Positions 9,893 to 21,571 of a stretch of DNA of 64,000 nt are shown in pieces. Source of the DNA: Scalesia atractyloides (lineage: Eukaryota > Streptophyta > Magnoliopsida > Asterales > Asteraceae); assembly GCA_947069175.1 (NCBI GenBank), contig CAMTDV010000030.1, forward strand, positions 93,863,916 to 93,927,915, given 5' to 3'. Numbering within the stretch: the first letter of the stretch is position 1; each line of letters starts with the position of its first letter. The translations under genes were made by a program, and so were the position numbers. The notes under the pieces are model-generated. The model was given only the letters and a program-made list of their open reading frames with translations. It was not told where the DNA came from and did no database searches.

Positions 9893-12414
9893 TGTAACAT
9901 TTGTCAAAAACGGGTTTTCAAAACCCGCTCTGTTTTGTAATCGAATATCAAGTTATAAATGTCACGTTGAATATTTATGATTATTTTGATTTAAAAATGA
10001 TACATAATTAATAAATAAACTAAACTATAAAAATTATATTTGATAAAAAGTTAAAACAAAATAAATAAAAAGGATATGTTGCTGCCGGGACTCGAACCCG
10101 GGTCAGCCGGAACTGAATCCAAAGACTTAGCACACACTCACATCACCACTCCGCCACTTGTTGTTTTCTGTTATCTCTAGGAAACAAATATCATTTATAC
10201 ACAAACTCGGTTAAACCGGTTGCGCCAACTGAGAAACGGAAATCGGCAATTCAATCGTCAAATCGTTTGATTACTCGCACATTCACGTCTATAACCGATG
10301 AACCGATGATTTTAATCAATTCAGAAGTGATTGAACATCAATTTTCATTACTATCGGCTTTTATAACCGAAAAGAATCAAAGTCCCAATTACTTCAACTC
10401 CAGACCCCTCTCGCGACTCAGAAACATCATACCAACATTCCATTTCACTTTCGTCACACTTTCAGTTCGTCAGAACGCTTAAATCAGTTCGCCGGAATTT
10501 TCTGCAAAATTCGCCGGAAAACCGTATTCATCCTCAAACGGTAAATCTTTCAATATCATTGTAGTTCAACAATTGTTAGGCTATTTCTAACTTAAACCTC
10601 TCAATTGAAATCGAATTCAGGCACTGTATTCAGCTAATTTCAGTTCGCCGGAAAGATTCTGAAAATATCTATATTCATCTAAGAATCGGTAAGGGCATTC
10701 AAACCCTCTGTTAACATTTGCTGAGCACTTCAATTTCACGATTAGCTAATAAAAACGGTTAATTGTCTTGTTCAGTTGAAGAGCATAAAAAACAGGGACC
10801 GACACATTGCCGGAATTCTGAAATAAACCGTTCATCGGTATGTTCACCCCTAATTACCGTCTCTGCCATTTCATTTTAGCATTACGAATGTTTGTTAATC
10901 GTAAAAACAAGAAACGGATTAGTGAATCAGTTGACTGTAATCTGAATGTTGAAGACGAAGTTAGTTAAGTTATAAGTTTATTTAAAATCAGTAATATGAA
11001 CAGGTTAGACACACATTCCAGCGGTGGACTGTGTGCAACACTAAGTCACACGTCGCGAGTTCGAAACCTGATACTGGCACCGGTTCGTTGAATTAAAATG
11101 TTTTTGAAATTAAAAGAATTTTGGTTAAACCGAATTAGTATATAAATATAATTAAAAACAAGATTATTTCGGGTTAGACACGTAGCTCAGTTGGTAGAGC
11201 TGCGTGCACGCGTACGGGAGGTCTCGGGTTCGAGCCTCACCCGGCGCAAACAATTTCGCTGACCGAACCGGTCAACAAGTCAACAGTCAACGGTCAACGG
11301 TCAACGCAAAATAAACAATTTTTTTTATTTTTTTTATATTTTTATTTATTTAATTTAAATTAAAAATCAATTAAAAATACTTAAAAATAGCATTTTTAAA
11401 GATAAAAAATAGCCTTAAACTCACAAAAATATATCTAAAAATTCCATTAAAATCCTTAATAAAATCCACTCATTTACTATATTTTCCCGTTATTATTTAG
11501 GTTAAGAATTCTCGTTGTTCAATTCTTCCGATTCGTGCGCATCTTATTATCTCCATTCAAACGCACCCAATGTGAGTGAATCTTTACAAATTCCCCGTTT
11601 TAATCACGTTTTGGGGTGTATCATGTGTCTTGTTATACATATTATAATTAAACCATTGTGCATACATCATATCATGAACTTGTGTATTCAGTTTGTTTCA
11701 ACTGTTGTGTAGTTATTGTTGGATGCAATTTATTATTTTCAGTACATGCAATTTCATAGGCCGCCGCTCCCCATTACATTATGAGCGTTGAGCGTGTTCC
11801 CCACTTAATTATGAGGTTGAACCTGGCGTGCCCACATACGATCGGCTCCGTTTGATTGAGCCTTGATCGCACAGACATTTTTCATTTTCAGTACATGCAA
11901 TACGATCGGCTCCGTTTGATTGAGCCTTGATCGCACAGTTTCATTTATGTTATTTATCGTATGATGTTGGTATGTTCATGTATGCTATCATATGTTATTG
12001 TATGTTATAGTTGTGATTGCTATTTGCCACTGCTTGATTATTTACATTTGCTCATTTATGATTATGCACAATTTTTCATTGATAAACTAACAAGTAAATC
12101 ATTAATAAATGTTTATCTAATAAGGTTCACTCGCCAACTTATGTTGACCCAAAAAAAATCCCCATTTTTACACATGATACAGGTGAGCCAGCTGTAGTCA
12201 GGAACACATAGGATTGGACTAGAAGAATAAAATGATTTAGAGTTTGGGATTGTTATGTTTGGTTTATTATCTTTGTAATGTATGGACATGTTTGGATATT
12301 TGGAAATGTAACTTTGACTTTAATAAATATGAAACATATTAGTAAATGTCATGAGCTTTGGTGATAACCCAATTATGCCCCAACTCTTATTCCGCTGCGG
12401 GTCGGGGTGTGACA
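9893..12414 (+). repeat. 3' LTR of the chromovirus
   Basis: It is 2,522 bp, the same length as the 5' LTR at a constant offset of about 8,040. Differences I saw include a few substitutions near each tRNA-like module, an extra GGTCAAC with one AAGTCAAC fewer, and one A/T-run length change. It ends GTGTGACA at 12,414. Confidence 0.95.
10081..11247. other. Three tRNA-like modules of the 3' LTR
   Basis: These are copies of the three modules described in the 5' LTR: reverse at 10,081-10,157, forward at 11,003-11,081 and forward at 11,171-11,247. The middle hairpin has one stem change here (CACATTCCA instead of CACAGTCCA); the A and B boxes of the outer two are unchanged. Confidence 0.7.
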
Positions 12415-12419
12415 AACTA
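12415..12419. repeat. Target-site duplication AACTA (right)
   Basis: It pairs with 1,849-1,853 and proves that 1,854-12,414 entered as one unit. Confidence 0.95.
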
Positions 12420-13166
12420 CCCATTTGAAAGTAGTCCAATTTGTCTGCTCACTCATAACAGGAACATTTTGTCTATACTTCTTACCTCTTATGTCATCTT
12501 CTTCACTTTCACCAAGTGTTAGAACATCAGCATCGGAGTCTTCATAACTGCTATATGTTTCTACATGAGAACACTCTGCATTATTCAACTTACCAACTCC
12601 ATCATTTTGTTTTAAACATTCAACAACCAATTTCTGTTTGTACACAACTTCTTCTTTATTCACTTTTATTATTGCAGCAACTGACCCTAACCACTCTTCA
12701 TCATCTTTGTCTGTCCCATCATCACCTAAATCAGCTTCATAGTTCACATCATCAGAATCAGAATCTTCTGACCTTCCCTCCTCATCTGAACTTTCCTCAA
12801 CTGTTACACCATAAGTTGAAGCATGTGGTTCTGTTTCAATTGGTTCAAGTGTTACATGAGGTTCAACAAACCTAACACTCTTGCTTGGTGATGAAACTGG
12901 AGATGTAAGTCTGCTTGCAGTAGACCTCCTATAATTACTTATAAGTTTACTAGGGCTCATGCTTAACCTAGAAGAAGTGGGCTGTCAACTGGACTTCATA
13001 ATGGGCTGGTTCATGGGTTGGGCTTCAGATTTAGTAGGCTGGCTACTGGATTGTCCCTGATGATTTGTCCCATCGGCCCATTTGAACATAAACATCAACT
13101 ATTTCATCATTCGTTATAGACAATGCCATGTCCATGACATCTTTGTCACTAACTAACCTGCTCAAT
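12420..13166 (-). pseudogene. MULE transposase, N-terminal middle part
   Basis: Minus strand. From 13,166 downward it reads RLSRLVSDKDVMDMALSI and then VDVYVQMGRWDKS, followed by a Ser/Pro-rich segment and an acidic run (EESSDEEGRSEDSDSDD), and ends NWTTFKWVV at the chromovirus insertion. This layout (PB1-like N-terminus, acidic linker, then DNA-binding domain) is usual for plant MULE proteins. The start belongs to the segment at 14,192-14,398, separated by a solo LTR. A stop or frame break lies near 12,960-13,050. Confidence 0.75.
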
Positions 13167-13171
13167 CTACC
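13167..13171. repeat. Target-site duplication CTACC (left) of solo LTR
   Basis: CTACC occurs at 13,167-13,171 and 14,187-14,191, flanking a TG...CA segment. Excising it rejoins the MULE frame (…PGGNG to RLSRLVSDK). Confidence 0.93.
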
Positions 13172-14186
13172 TGAAGGGTGTGGTCCCAAAAACCTTGCGC
13201 CAACTAAGGGAACCATACCCACTATTAACTTCTAAGAAAACCTTGTGCAGGCTTCAATATCAAGGAAAGTCACTGAAAACCTGCGCCAAGTATCCAAAGA
13301 AGGAAAGGATCACTTAACCACCTTGCGCGGGCTCGCGCAAGGTTCAAAGTTAATCTTGATCAAACTCCTTGGATAACATTTTATGAACAAACCTAGTGCC
13401 GATATTTATATCAAAGGAAGTACTCACCAAAAACGTTGCGCCAAGCAACAAGTAGAGGAAAGAAGATCAGTTAACTAACTTGCGCCTCCGCGCAAGGAAA
13501 CAGTTAATCCTGAGAAATTCTCCCTTAGCAAAAATCCTAGAGTTAGTGCAGAAGCAAAGGGAATCTTTTCTGTTATAATAGAATGGACACGTGGCGAACA
13601 ACAGATGGGTCACAACTGTGAAACCTTCTAGAAGCCACTAATACCCAATCGTGCAGGCATCTTTTCGGTTATAACCAATTGCCACATGGCAGCATCTGGA
13701 CGATTGGGAAGGATCACGGTGATGGCATGCTCACACTTATAAAATATATTGATCTCATGATGACACGTGGCATCTCCCTAGCCATTGATGAACTCACGAT
13801 CCGTGTGCACTAACGGATGACCACAAACATTAACGGAATAGCAAAAGATTCGGTTAAAGTTACCATGTCTCATTTTGGCGCCAAAATTCTGGTTATAAAT
13901 AAGTGACTTGGACTCCAAGTAGAAGGTATTCATTCTCAACTACTCTCTCTCTCTTACAATACTTTACTTCCGACTACCTGTACTTATTCTCACGCCGGAG
14001 GGTGGTCACGGAGAGAATCCCCCTTCTCCCCGTGGCGAGCTAACGGTGTTCTGTTTTGCAGGATCAGCCGGAGTATTGTTTCATTCATCATCATCGTGAA
14101 ACCAAACGAAGGATTAACCCTTTTTATGCAGATCCCATTCCATAGATCTACTTAGATTCCGATCTAGTTGATCTAGGGTTTCTTCA
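13172..14186 (+). mobile_element. Solo LTR (same family as 1-599)
   Basis: This 1,015-bp segment begins TGAAGGGTG and ends TTTCTTCA, flanked by CTACC. It has no internal domain, so it is a solo LTR left by LTR-LTR recombination. The last ~618 bp match 1-599. The first half carries a recurring TTGCGC motif (near 13,194, 13,283, 13,322, 13,437, 13,480), twice as small hairpins (TTGCGCGGGCTCGCGCAA; TTGCGCCTCCGCGCAA). TATAAATA is at about 13,893 and the conserved CACGGAGAGAA / TTCTCCCCGTG hairpin at 14,007-14,034. Confidence 0.9.
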
Positions 14187-14191
14187 CTACC

Positions 14192-14398
14192 ATTACCACC
14201 AGGTACACAACAATAAAGATGAAAATCCTTGGAATCGTATGAACCATACTCCATTGCATAGTCTATTATCTCAAAAAACGACAACTTATCAACATCTAAC
14301 TTTAAAAGTGTCGATTTACCACCAACATACCTCATATTTGGAGTTGCAAGCTCGAATGTCCCACTAGTCCATACGTTGATCTTGATGATTTCTGCCAT
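14192..14398 (-). pseudogene. MULE transposase N-terminus (PB1-like domain)
   Basis: Minus strand from ATG at 14,398: MAEIIKINVWTSGTFEL, then MRYVGGKSTLLKLDVDKLS and a DLDxLSFFE-like segment, ending YCCVPGGNG. This is the PB1-like N-terminal domain common at the start of plant MULE proteins. It is cut at 14,186/14,187 by the solo LTR and continues at 13,166. Together with the segments to 1,040 it forms one decayed transposase of which only the first part of the catalytic domain remains. Confidence 0.75.
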
Positions 14399-14800
14399 TT
14401 GATTATGATCGGTCTTCGTTTGATCAATCGTCAGAGAGAGTAGGGTTTGTTCTTCGTATGCGAGAGAGTATGAAATTAGGGATTAGGGTTTGATTTCAAT
14501 GTTGTCTGAATGATTGTGAGAGTAGTGAAGTGTTTTTAAGTATATCAGTATCGATTGTAGTGAGTGAATAGATACTATTTAGATATTGTTAATTTATTAT
14601 AAAAGCCACATATTCAAGTTCAAAGCCACATAATCAGCCAACTTGCCACGTCATCAACGTTATAACGGTGTTAGCAGAGATCCAATGTTTTACAAAATGC
14701 CAAAAGTTGGGACCGCCAGTGGTTATTTTGAAAGTTGGGTCCGTTGCCGGCCAACGGGTGAAAATTTGGATTATTAAAATCCATTATTCCAAAAAATTGT
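14399..14800 (-). other. Probable MULE 5' flank and terminal region
   Basis: This is the region upstream of the transposase start. It has repeated AAAGTTGGGACC / AAAGTTGGGTCC wording near 14,700-14,745 and runs into AT-rich spacer at about 14,790. The other end of the MULE is missing, so terminal inverted repeats cannot be matched. Confidence 0.35.
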
Positions 14801-16265
14801 ATTGTTAAAACACTTATACATATTTAATAGCTTAATTGGTTATAGAACTACATTTTAGAAGTACCTAAATTTGTAAATTGATAATTGACGTAAATTTGGT
14901 TATAGAACTACATTATACAATACATATTTAATAGCTTAATTGGTTATAGAACTACATTATACAAGTACCTAATATTTGTAAAGTAATAATTGGCTCTAAA
15001 TAATATTTAGAGTTAGAAATCATAGCTTAAAATATTACAATCTTTAAAAAAAATAATTTTAAGAGTGTCAAAAACTTATAAAAATTAGACCTCCGTCACT
15101 ACTAAATAAATGTACAACTATAGTTTTTATTTATAAATAAAAAATACAAATAAAATTTATGACACGGGAAAATAAATAAACTAACTATAATTGAAGTTTA
15201 CTAAGTCATTTTTAAACAACATTTACTAAATTTAATTATCTATACATAATCCTTTCCTTCCAAAAAGGCCTAAGAATAGATTCATGTGATATCGAATAGT
15301 TCTACTTTATTGGAATAGATAGATTGAATTGTTAATTTTAAATTAGTATGTAATATAAAGTCTTTGAGACCATTAGATTCTGGGTTCAGTTCTCACAAAG
15401 AGGTTTTTTCTCAGATTTATTTGGTTTTCCTCTTGAATTGGTATATAAGCTTTATTCCTAGTGGAGATGAATATGATCGGGTGGTTTCACTGATGGCACG
15501 ATGCTACTCCAGTGGTCCGATCAATGTTAACCTTACCGTCACATACATAATTGGGTAATTTTTGTTGGTGATTAGCAACCAACAAGCTAATCCATAATCA
15601 AGTGATTTTTGAGATAGTTAAACTAGAACTACAAATTGGAATCTAAAGTACATTAGCATGTAACTGAATATAATTCTTTTATTCATTATTTTACATGTTT
15701 TTTTATAATTTCATGATTCTTTTCTGAAGATTTGTTCTCATCGTATTGGACTATCGGCATTGCTGCATATATGCTTAAGCCTTAACGCATACTTTATTAA
15801 AGAAAATTGTGAAGTATTATTTGTTGAAAAACATAGTACAAAGATCCCAAACATGTGTTAAATCATGATCATATTATTTATTGAAACCGATCATTAGCTT
15901 TTTGGATGAAACTGATTTGATTTCATTATTATTAGAAATAAAAAAATTAGGACTTTGTGACAATTAAAGCGGTTTATAAAATGTCAATTTATATATTTTA
16001 TGTTGAGAATAATGCAAGTACATCTAAGTATCTAATAACATAAAAGCATATCTAGAAAGAATCTAGATATGTTTATCCTGTAGTTGAGACCTTGTTTTAT
16101 TAGGCTCCTAACTCTAATAATTTGATATGTATCATTATATATTTTACAAGGCTCAAATCTGTCTCTACATTTTGGTTTTTCGATAAAATGATTGCTATTG
16201 CTATTTAAATTAGATAATACATTATTTTTCTTATGAACTGCAATAAAAATGATTATTTCTTAAGG
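14801..16265. other. AT-rich spacer, nothing recognised
   Basis: About 1.46 kb with no conserved protein, no RNA gene and no clear transposon ends. There is a ~45-bp imperfect direct repeat around 14,830-14,960 (TTAATAGCTTAATTGGTTAT, twice). Confidence 0.5.
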
Positions 16266-16270
16266 GGGGG

Positions 16271-16650
16271 TGTAATATCCGCCAAAAACCGGATTAACCA
16301 AACCCGCTTCGTTTATTAACCGAACAATCAGTTAAAAATTTCGTTGCGTATTTAATGCTCAAATTAATTTTAAACGATACATAGTTAATAAGTATACTAG
16401 AATATAAAATTTTGTTTTGAAAATGTATTAAAAATAATGAAATAAAAATATAATACTGATGCCGGGTTTCGAACCCGGGTCAGTTGAGCATTAATCAAAG
16501 CCTTAACTCACACGCGCTCAACCACTCCGCCACTGGTGTTGTTTGTTAACATATTGAAACAATTAATACATAACATAAATCTGGAAATCAAACCCAGTTA
16601 CACAGCGCGCCCAAATCCGTTAACGCCGAAATCCCGACAAAATCATCAGC
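16271..16650 (+). repeat. 5' LTR stub
   Basis: It matches the first ~380 bp of the 3' LTR (19,093 onward) and stops at CAAAATCATCA, where gag sequence begins. The rest of the 5' LTR, the primer site and the gag N-terminus are deleted. It includes one reverse tRNA-like module (16,458-16,535; GGTTTCGAACCC/GGTTCGAAACCC and TGGCGGAGTGG). Confidence 0.85.
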
Positions 16651-17363
16651 AATGGAGTTAGCTACAGAGCTCACCGAGAACCGTATACGGAATAAAGACT
16701 TCAAGGAGGAGAAGAAGAAAGATAAAGCATCAACTGAAATTTCAAACTCCACCCAAACCGAATCCCCTTCTCAACCCATTCCCAAGAGGAAACGAGATGA
16801 GCAACTTTTCGCTGTCACCCAACGTAATCAACCAATTTTACAAGACGTACCCCTCCAAGCTATCCCAATCACTCAAGTAGCACCCAACCCAACCTACCCA
16901 AATAAGAAACCTTACCTTGGACCTCACCCTCAATGTAACACCTGTTTTTTATCACCATCCATCTACCTTACTTTGTCGACTATGTGCGAATTGTGGACGC
17001 TATGGTCATTTGAGCAAGGTTTGCCGCACCCCTCAAAACCAAACCTCACCCCCTACTCAAAACATGATCCAAACATATCAACAACCCCAATACCCCATGT
17101 TCCCATATGTTCGAGCTTGTTTCAATTGTGGCGACCCTATCCACTTTAGGAATACGTGCCCTCAATTGGTTAACATCATAAACGCCCAAGCTCAAGCAAA
17201 CCCAGTTAACCAAGCAAATCAAGAAAACCCAACCACTAGGCCACCAGCAAGAGGAAGAGTTTTCAACATCAACGCCAATCCTGTTGAAGATAATGACGGC
17301 CCAAACGAAAACACCCAACTAGTCCCTTTCAGTGAAAATCAAGACTCAACTCCAACCGCTTAG
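16651..17363 (+). pseudogene. gag remnant
   Basis: The first part reads MELATELTENRIRNKDFKEE and PNKKPYLGPHPQCN, very like the chromovirus gag at about 5,865-6,120. After a frame change near 16,945 it continues with CANCGRYGHLSKVC and CFNCGDPIHFRNTC, two CCHC zinc knuckles, and AQANPVNQANQ. It stops at 17,363 before any protease motif. The ATG at 16,652 is internal to gag, not a true start. Confidence 0.88.
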
Positions 17364-17459
17364 TTTTATGTTTTTTTCTTTATGATTATCTCAATTTTCA
17401 CGTGTCTCAATTTTAAATTGGAAATTTATCCAAGGATCTTAATGCGAATTACTATTTCA

Positions 17460-18815
17460 GTTTTGTTTTTATACTCATTGATTTAACATTCATATCATCA
17501 TACCTCACGACATATCACAGTGTCATCATTTAAAGAAGTTGAGTTGTGTCTCACTTCTACATGGACTAACCTCTCCATCATAACAAACGAGAGAGGTACT
17601 GTCATCATTTAAAGACTCAAGCTTTGGTTGTTGTGTTTGTTTATGTTTTAGAGTCACATAGAACTAGTCATAACTAACGGATAAAGCCAATAAAAATTTG
17701 ACGAGAATATGGTGGATACGTCGCTGGTACTTCCTATATATAAGTATTCTTGTCAAAGGATCAGAGGCATTATCAGACGGTTATGAGAAGTTCCATGTAG
17801 GATTTAGTAATGTTTTGGTTGAAATTTGTTTTACACTCACTGATTTAACATTCATATCAACTCATCATTTAAAGAAATTGGATTGTGTTCCATTTTCTAC
17901 ATAAACTAACCTCTCCATCATAACAAACGAGAGAGGTATTGTCATCATTCAAGGACTCAAGCTTTGGTTGTTGTGTTTGTTTATGTTTTAGAGTCACATA
18001 GGACTAATCATAACTTACCAATAAAACCAATGAAAATTTGACGAGAATGTGGTGGATACGCCGCTGGTACTTCCTATATATAAGTATTCTTGTCAAAGGA
18101 TCAGAGGCATTATCAGACGGTTATGAGAAGTTCCATGTAGGATTTAGTAATGTTTTGGTTGAAATTTGTTTTACACTCACTGATTTAACATTCATATCAA
18201 CTCATCATTTAAAGAAATTGGATTGTGTTCCATTTTCTACATAAACTAACCTCTCCATCATAACAAACGAGAGAGGTATTGTCATCATTCAAGGACTCAA
18301 GCTTTGGTTGTTGTGTTTGTTTATGTTTTAGAGTCACATAGGACTAATCATAACTTACCGATAAAACCAATGAAAATTTGACGAGAATATGGTGGATACG
18401 CCGCTGGTATTTCCTATATATAAGTATTCTTGTCAAAGGATCAGAGGCATTGTCAGACGGTCATGAGAAGTTCCATGTAGGATTTAGTAATGTCTTGGTT
18501 GAAGTTTGTTTTATACTCACTGATTTAGCATTCATGTCATCTCATCATTTAAAGAAATTGGATTGAGTCACCATTCAAACATGTATACTATCAGAATTCG
18601 GACTCAGACATTGGTTGTTGTGTTTATTTATGTTCTAGAGTCTCATCATAGAACCAATCAAACTTACTGATAAAACCAATGAAAATTTGACAAGAATATG
18701 GTGGATACGCCGCTGGTACTTCCTATATATAAGTATTCTTGCCAAAGGATCAGAGGCATTGTCAGGCGGTTATGAGAAGTTCCATGTAGGTTTTAGTATT
18801 AGAAGTTTTGTTTTA
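17460..18815 (+). repeat. ~340-bp tandem array, about four units
   Basis: Near-identical units repeat with a period of 340 bp; GACTCAAGCTTTGG occurs near 17,613, 17,953 and 18,293, with a diverged, shorter fourth unit near 18,600. Each unit contains GGTACTTCCTATATATAAG, a TATA-like motif (near 17,736, 18,076, 18,416, 18,724), and the palindrome-like CTCTC...GAGAGAGG. Units 2 and 3 are almost identical. A short open frame (start near 17,698, 18,038, 18,378, 18,687) recurs only because the unit recurs. Confidence 0.9.
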
Positions 18816-19092
18816 GGATATAACCTTATCTTTCCAAACATATCAAAACTCTTGCACATGAAATCATATATAGTCAATCAACTCTGTTTTATCAATATTC
18901 ATTATCTTAGGCATCGAAAAGCGATTCCTGTAGCAGGGTACTCAACTCTTACAAGGAACGTTACCGCCTCAAACAAAATTTGAACTCTTACTCCTATCTA
19001 TGTATGTAACTGTCAAATTAAACACAATCCTTTTTAGACAAATATGTCACTACTTAAATTTCGGGACGAAATTTCTAAAAAGTAGGGGATAC

Positions 19093-21571
19093 TGTAACAT
19101 CCGCCAAAAACCGGATTAACCAAACCCGCTTCGTTTATTAACCGAACAATCAGTTAAAAATTTTGTTGCGTATTTAATGCTCAAATTAATTTTAAACGAT
19201 GCATAGTTAATAAGTATACTAGAATATAAAATTTATTTTTGAAAATGTATTAAAAATAATGAAATAAAAATATAATACTGATGCCGGGTTTCGAACCCGG
19301 GTCAGTTGAGCATTAATCAAAGCCTTAACTCACACGCGCTCAACCACTCCGCCACTGGTGTTGTTTGTTAACATATTGAAACAATTAATACATAACATAA
19401 ATCTGGAAATCAAACCCAGTTACACAGCGCGCCCAAATCCATTAACGCCGGAAATCCCGACAAAATCATCAAACGTTGCCGTTACTTTTGGTCATAACGA
19501 TCACATTAACAGCCATATCGGTTATAACCGAAAAACTTAATCAAATTCATTCATTGCCTTAAATTTCTATTCAAAACCGAAAATACAATTCAAATCCAGG
19601 ATTATACCTAGTACATCAGTTAATCTCACGAATCTATCCAACCTGCATTCTCCATTTCGCTCAGAAAAACTTCGCCGCAGTCGCCGGAATTCTCTGTAAA
19701 TTAACCGGAAAACTTCGCCGGAAAACCGAGTTCAACCCATCTTTTCTTTTTACCCGAAAATAAGATCATAGAACTCATACTGACATCACTCCCACTCACC
19801 TTAAACCTCTGAAGAATCTTTGTCGCAAGAAATTTCACTCGCCGGAAAATCTCTGCAAGTCGCTGGAAAACCGAGACTTTCATCTACACGGTAATTACTT
19901 CGATTTTTCTGTTTCATTCCATTATTGGACAAATTCTAATATCAATCCCTCACCCAGAATCTTTTCCAGACGACGTTGCCGGATTATCTGTTTTCGCCGA
20001 AAAATTTCTGAAATTTCAGAAACCTGCTGATAACCAGTATGATCATTCAAACATACTGATAATCATTACTCATTAGTTCAATTTCACATCTAATCCCTCC
20101 AAACTGTTAATTGATTCTAACAGCCGAAGGTCACCAAAACAGAGCCGACAATCTTCGCCGGATTTTCTGAAGAAGACGATCTATTCGGTACTTTCTTTCC
20201 CCAAACTCTTCGGTTCAATACTTTTCAATTGTTCATCTTGTTCATTAACCGAAATAATCAAGTAACAGTTGCTTTGACCGATGTCTGTGTTTTGAACGAA
20301 GAAGACAAAGTTCAGTTATGTTATAAGATTAATTAAAATCAGTTTTATTAACGGGTTAGACACACAGTCCAGCGGTGGACTGTGTGCAAACAATATGCAT
20401 AACGTCTCGAGTTCGATCCTGGTCACACACGTTCGCTGTAATAAAATGCCCCTTTTTATTAAACTGAACCTGGTTAACTCAGTAAGATGTTAAATATAAT
20501 AATAACCAGAATATCACAGTCCAGCGATGGACTGTGTGCCAAACTAACCCACAGGTCCCCGGGTTCGAGACCTGTGGAGAGCACCGAGCGATACATTAAA
20601 ATCATTTTTAAAATAAATGATTTTCGGATTAATTTAATTAGTATATAAATATAATTAAAAACAGAAATATTTCGGGTTGGACACGTAGCTCAGTTGGTAG
20701 AGCTGCGTGCACGCGAACGGGAGGTCTCGGGTTCGAGCCTCACCCGGCGCATACACTTACACAATAAAACCGGTCAACAAGTCCACGGTCAACAGGTCAA
20801 CGGTCAAAAAGTCAACATTTTTTTATTTTTTTATTTATTTATTTTATTTAAAAATCAATTAAAAATACTTAAAAATAACATTTTTAAAGATAGAAAATAG
20901 CCTAAAACTCACAAAAATATATCCAAAAATCCTATTAAAGTTGTTAATAAAATCCATTTATTTACCTTACTTTTCGTTATTAATTAGGTTAGTTTTTCCT
21001 CGTCGAACAATCCTCTAAACTCGCGCGCATTCAACATCATCAACCGAACGCACCCACTGTGAGTGAATCTCTACAAATTTCCCGTTTAAATCACGTTTTT
21101 GGGGTGTATCATGTGTCTTACTATTTATTATATTTAAATCATTGTGCATACATCATATCATGAATAGATGAGTATTCAGTTTGTATAAACTGTTTGTGTG
21201 GTTATTGTTTAGATTTAATTTATTATTTTCAGTACATGCAATTTCATAGGCCACCGCTCCCCATTACATTATGAGCGTTGAGCATGTTCCCCATTACATT
21301 ATGAGCGTGAACCTGGCGTGCCAACATACGATCGGATCCGTTTGATTGAGCCTTGATCGCACAGACATTTATCATTTTCAGTACATGCAATACGATCGGC
21401 TCCGTTTGATTGAGCCTTGATCGCACAGTTTCATTCATGTTATATATTTATGCAAGTTGATATGTTATTGTATGCTGTTGGTTTGTTAATGTATGTTATT
21501 GTTTGTTGTTGTGTGATATCGTATGCTAATGGTTTGTTATTGTATGCTAATTGTTGTTATTGTATGTTTAT
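19093..21571 (+). repeat. 3' LTR of second element, left part
   Basis: It begins TGTAACATCCGCC after the purine tract AAAAGTAGGGGATAC. It carries one reverse tRNA-like module (19,279-19,356) and three forward ones (about 20,354-20,432, 20,512-20,586 and 20,676-20,751). It also has a W-box-like cluster (20,771-20,813) and two GATCGG(A/C)TCCGTTTGATTGA motifs. It is interrupted at 21,571 and resumes at 24,322, giving a restored length of about 2.8 kb. Confidence 0.88.

Larger units (their letters stand above)
1854..12414 (+). mobile_element. Complete Ty3/gypsy chromovirus (Tekay/Del-like), coding lesions
   Basis: The element is about 10.56 kb: two 2,522-bp LTRs (TGTAACA ... GTGTAACA or GTGTGACA), an initiator-Met tRNA primer site, gag with zinc knuckles, aspartic protease, reverse transcriptase, RNase H, integrase with C-terminal chromodomain, and a purine tract. 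The protein order and chromodomain place it among chromoviruses. Long LTRs and the iMet primer suggest the Tekay/Del lineage. By my hand comparison the LTRs differ at roughly 25 places in 2.5 kb (about 1%), so the insertion is young. The coding part has an in-frame stop and at least three frame changes, so it is not autonomous as written. Confidence 0.95.

Noticed and set aside
12516..12875. Plus-strand open frame rich in Leu/His
   Set aside because: It is the antisense shadow of the acidic linker of the MULE transposase.
17698..18983. Four similar short proteins in a row (TRIWWIRRWYFLYISIL...)
   Set aside because: They repeat because the DNA unit repeats; there is no ATG start and no conserved family, so a gene family is not supported.
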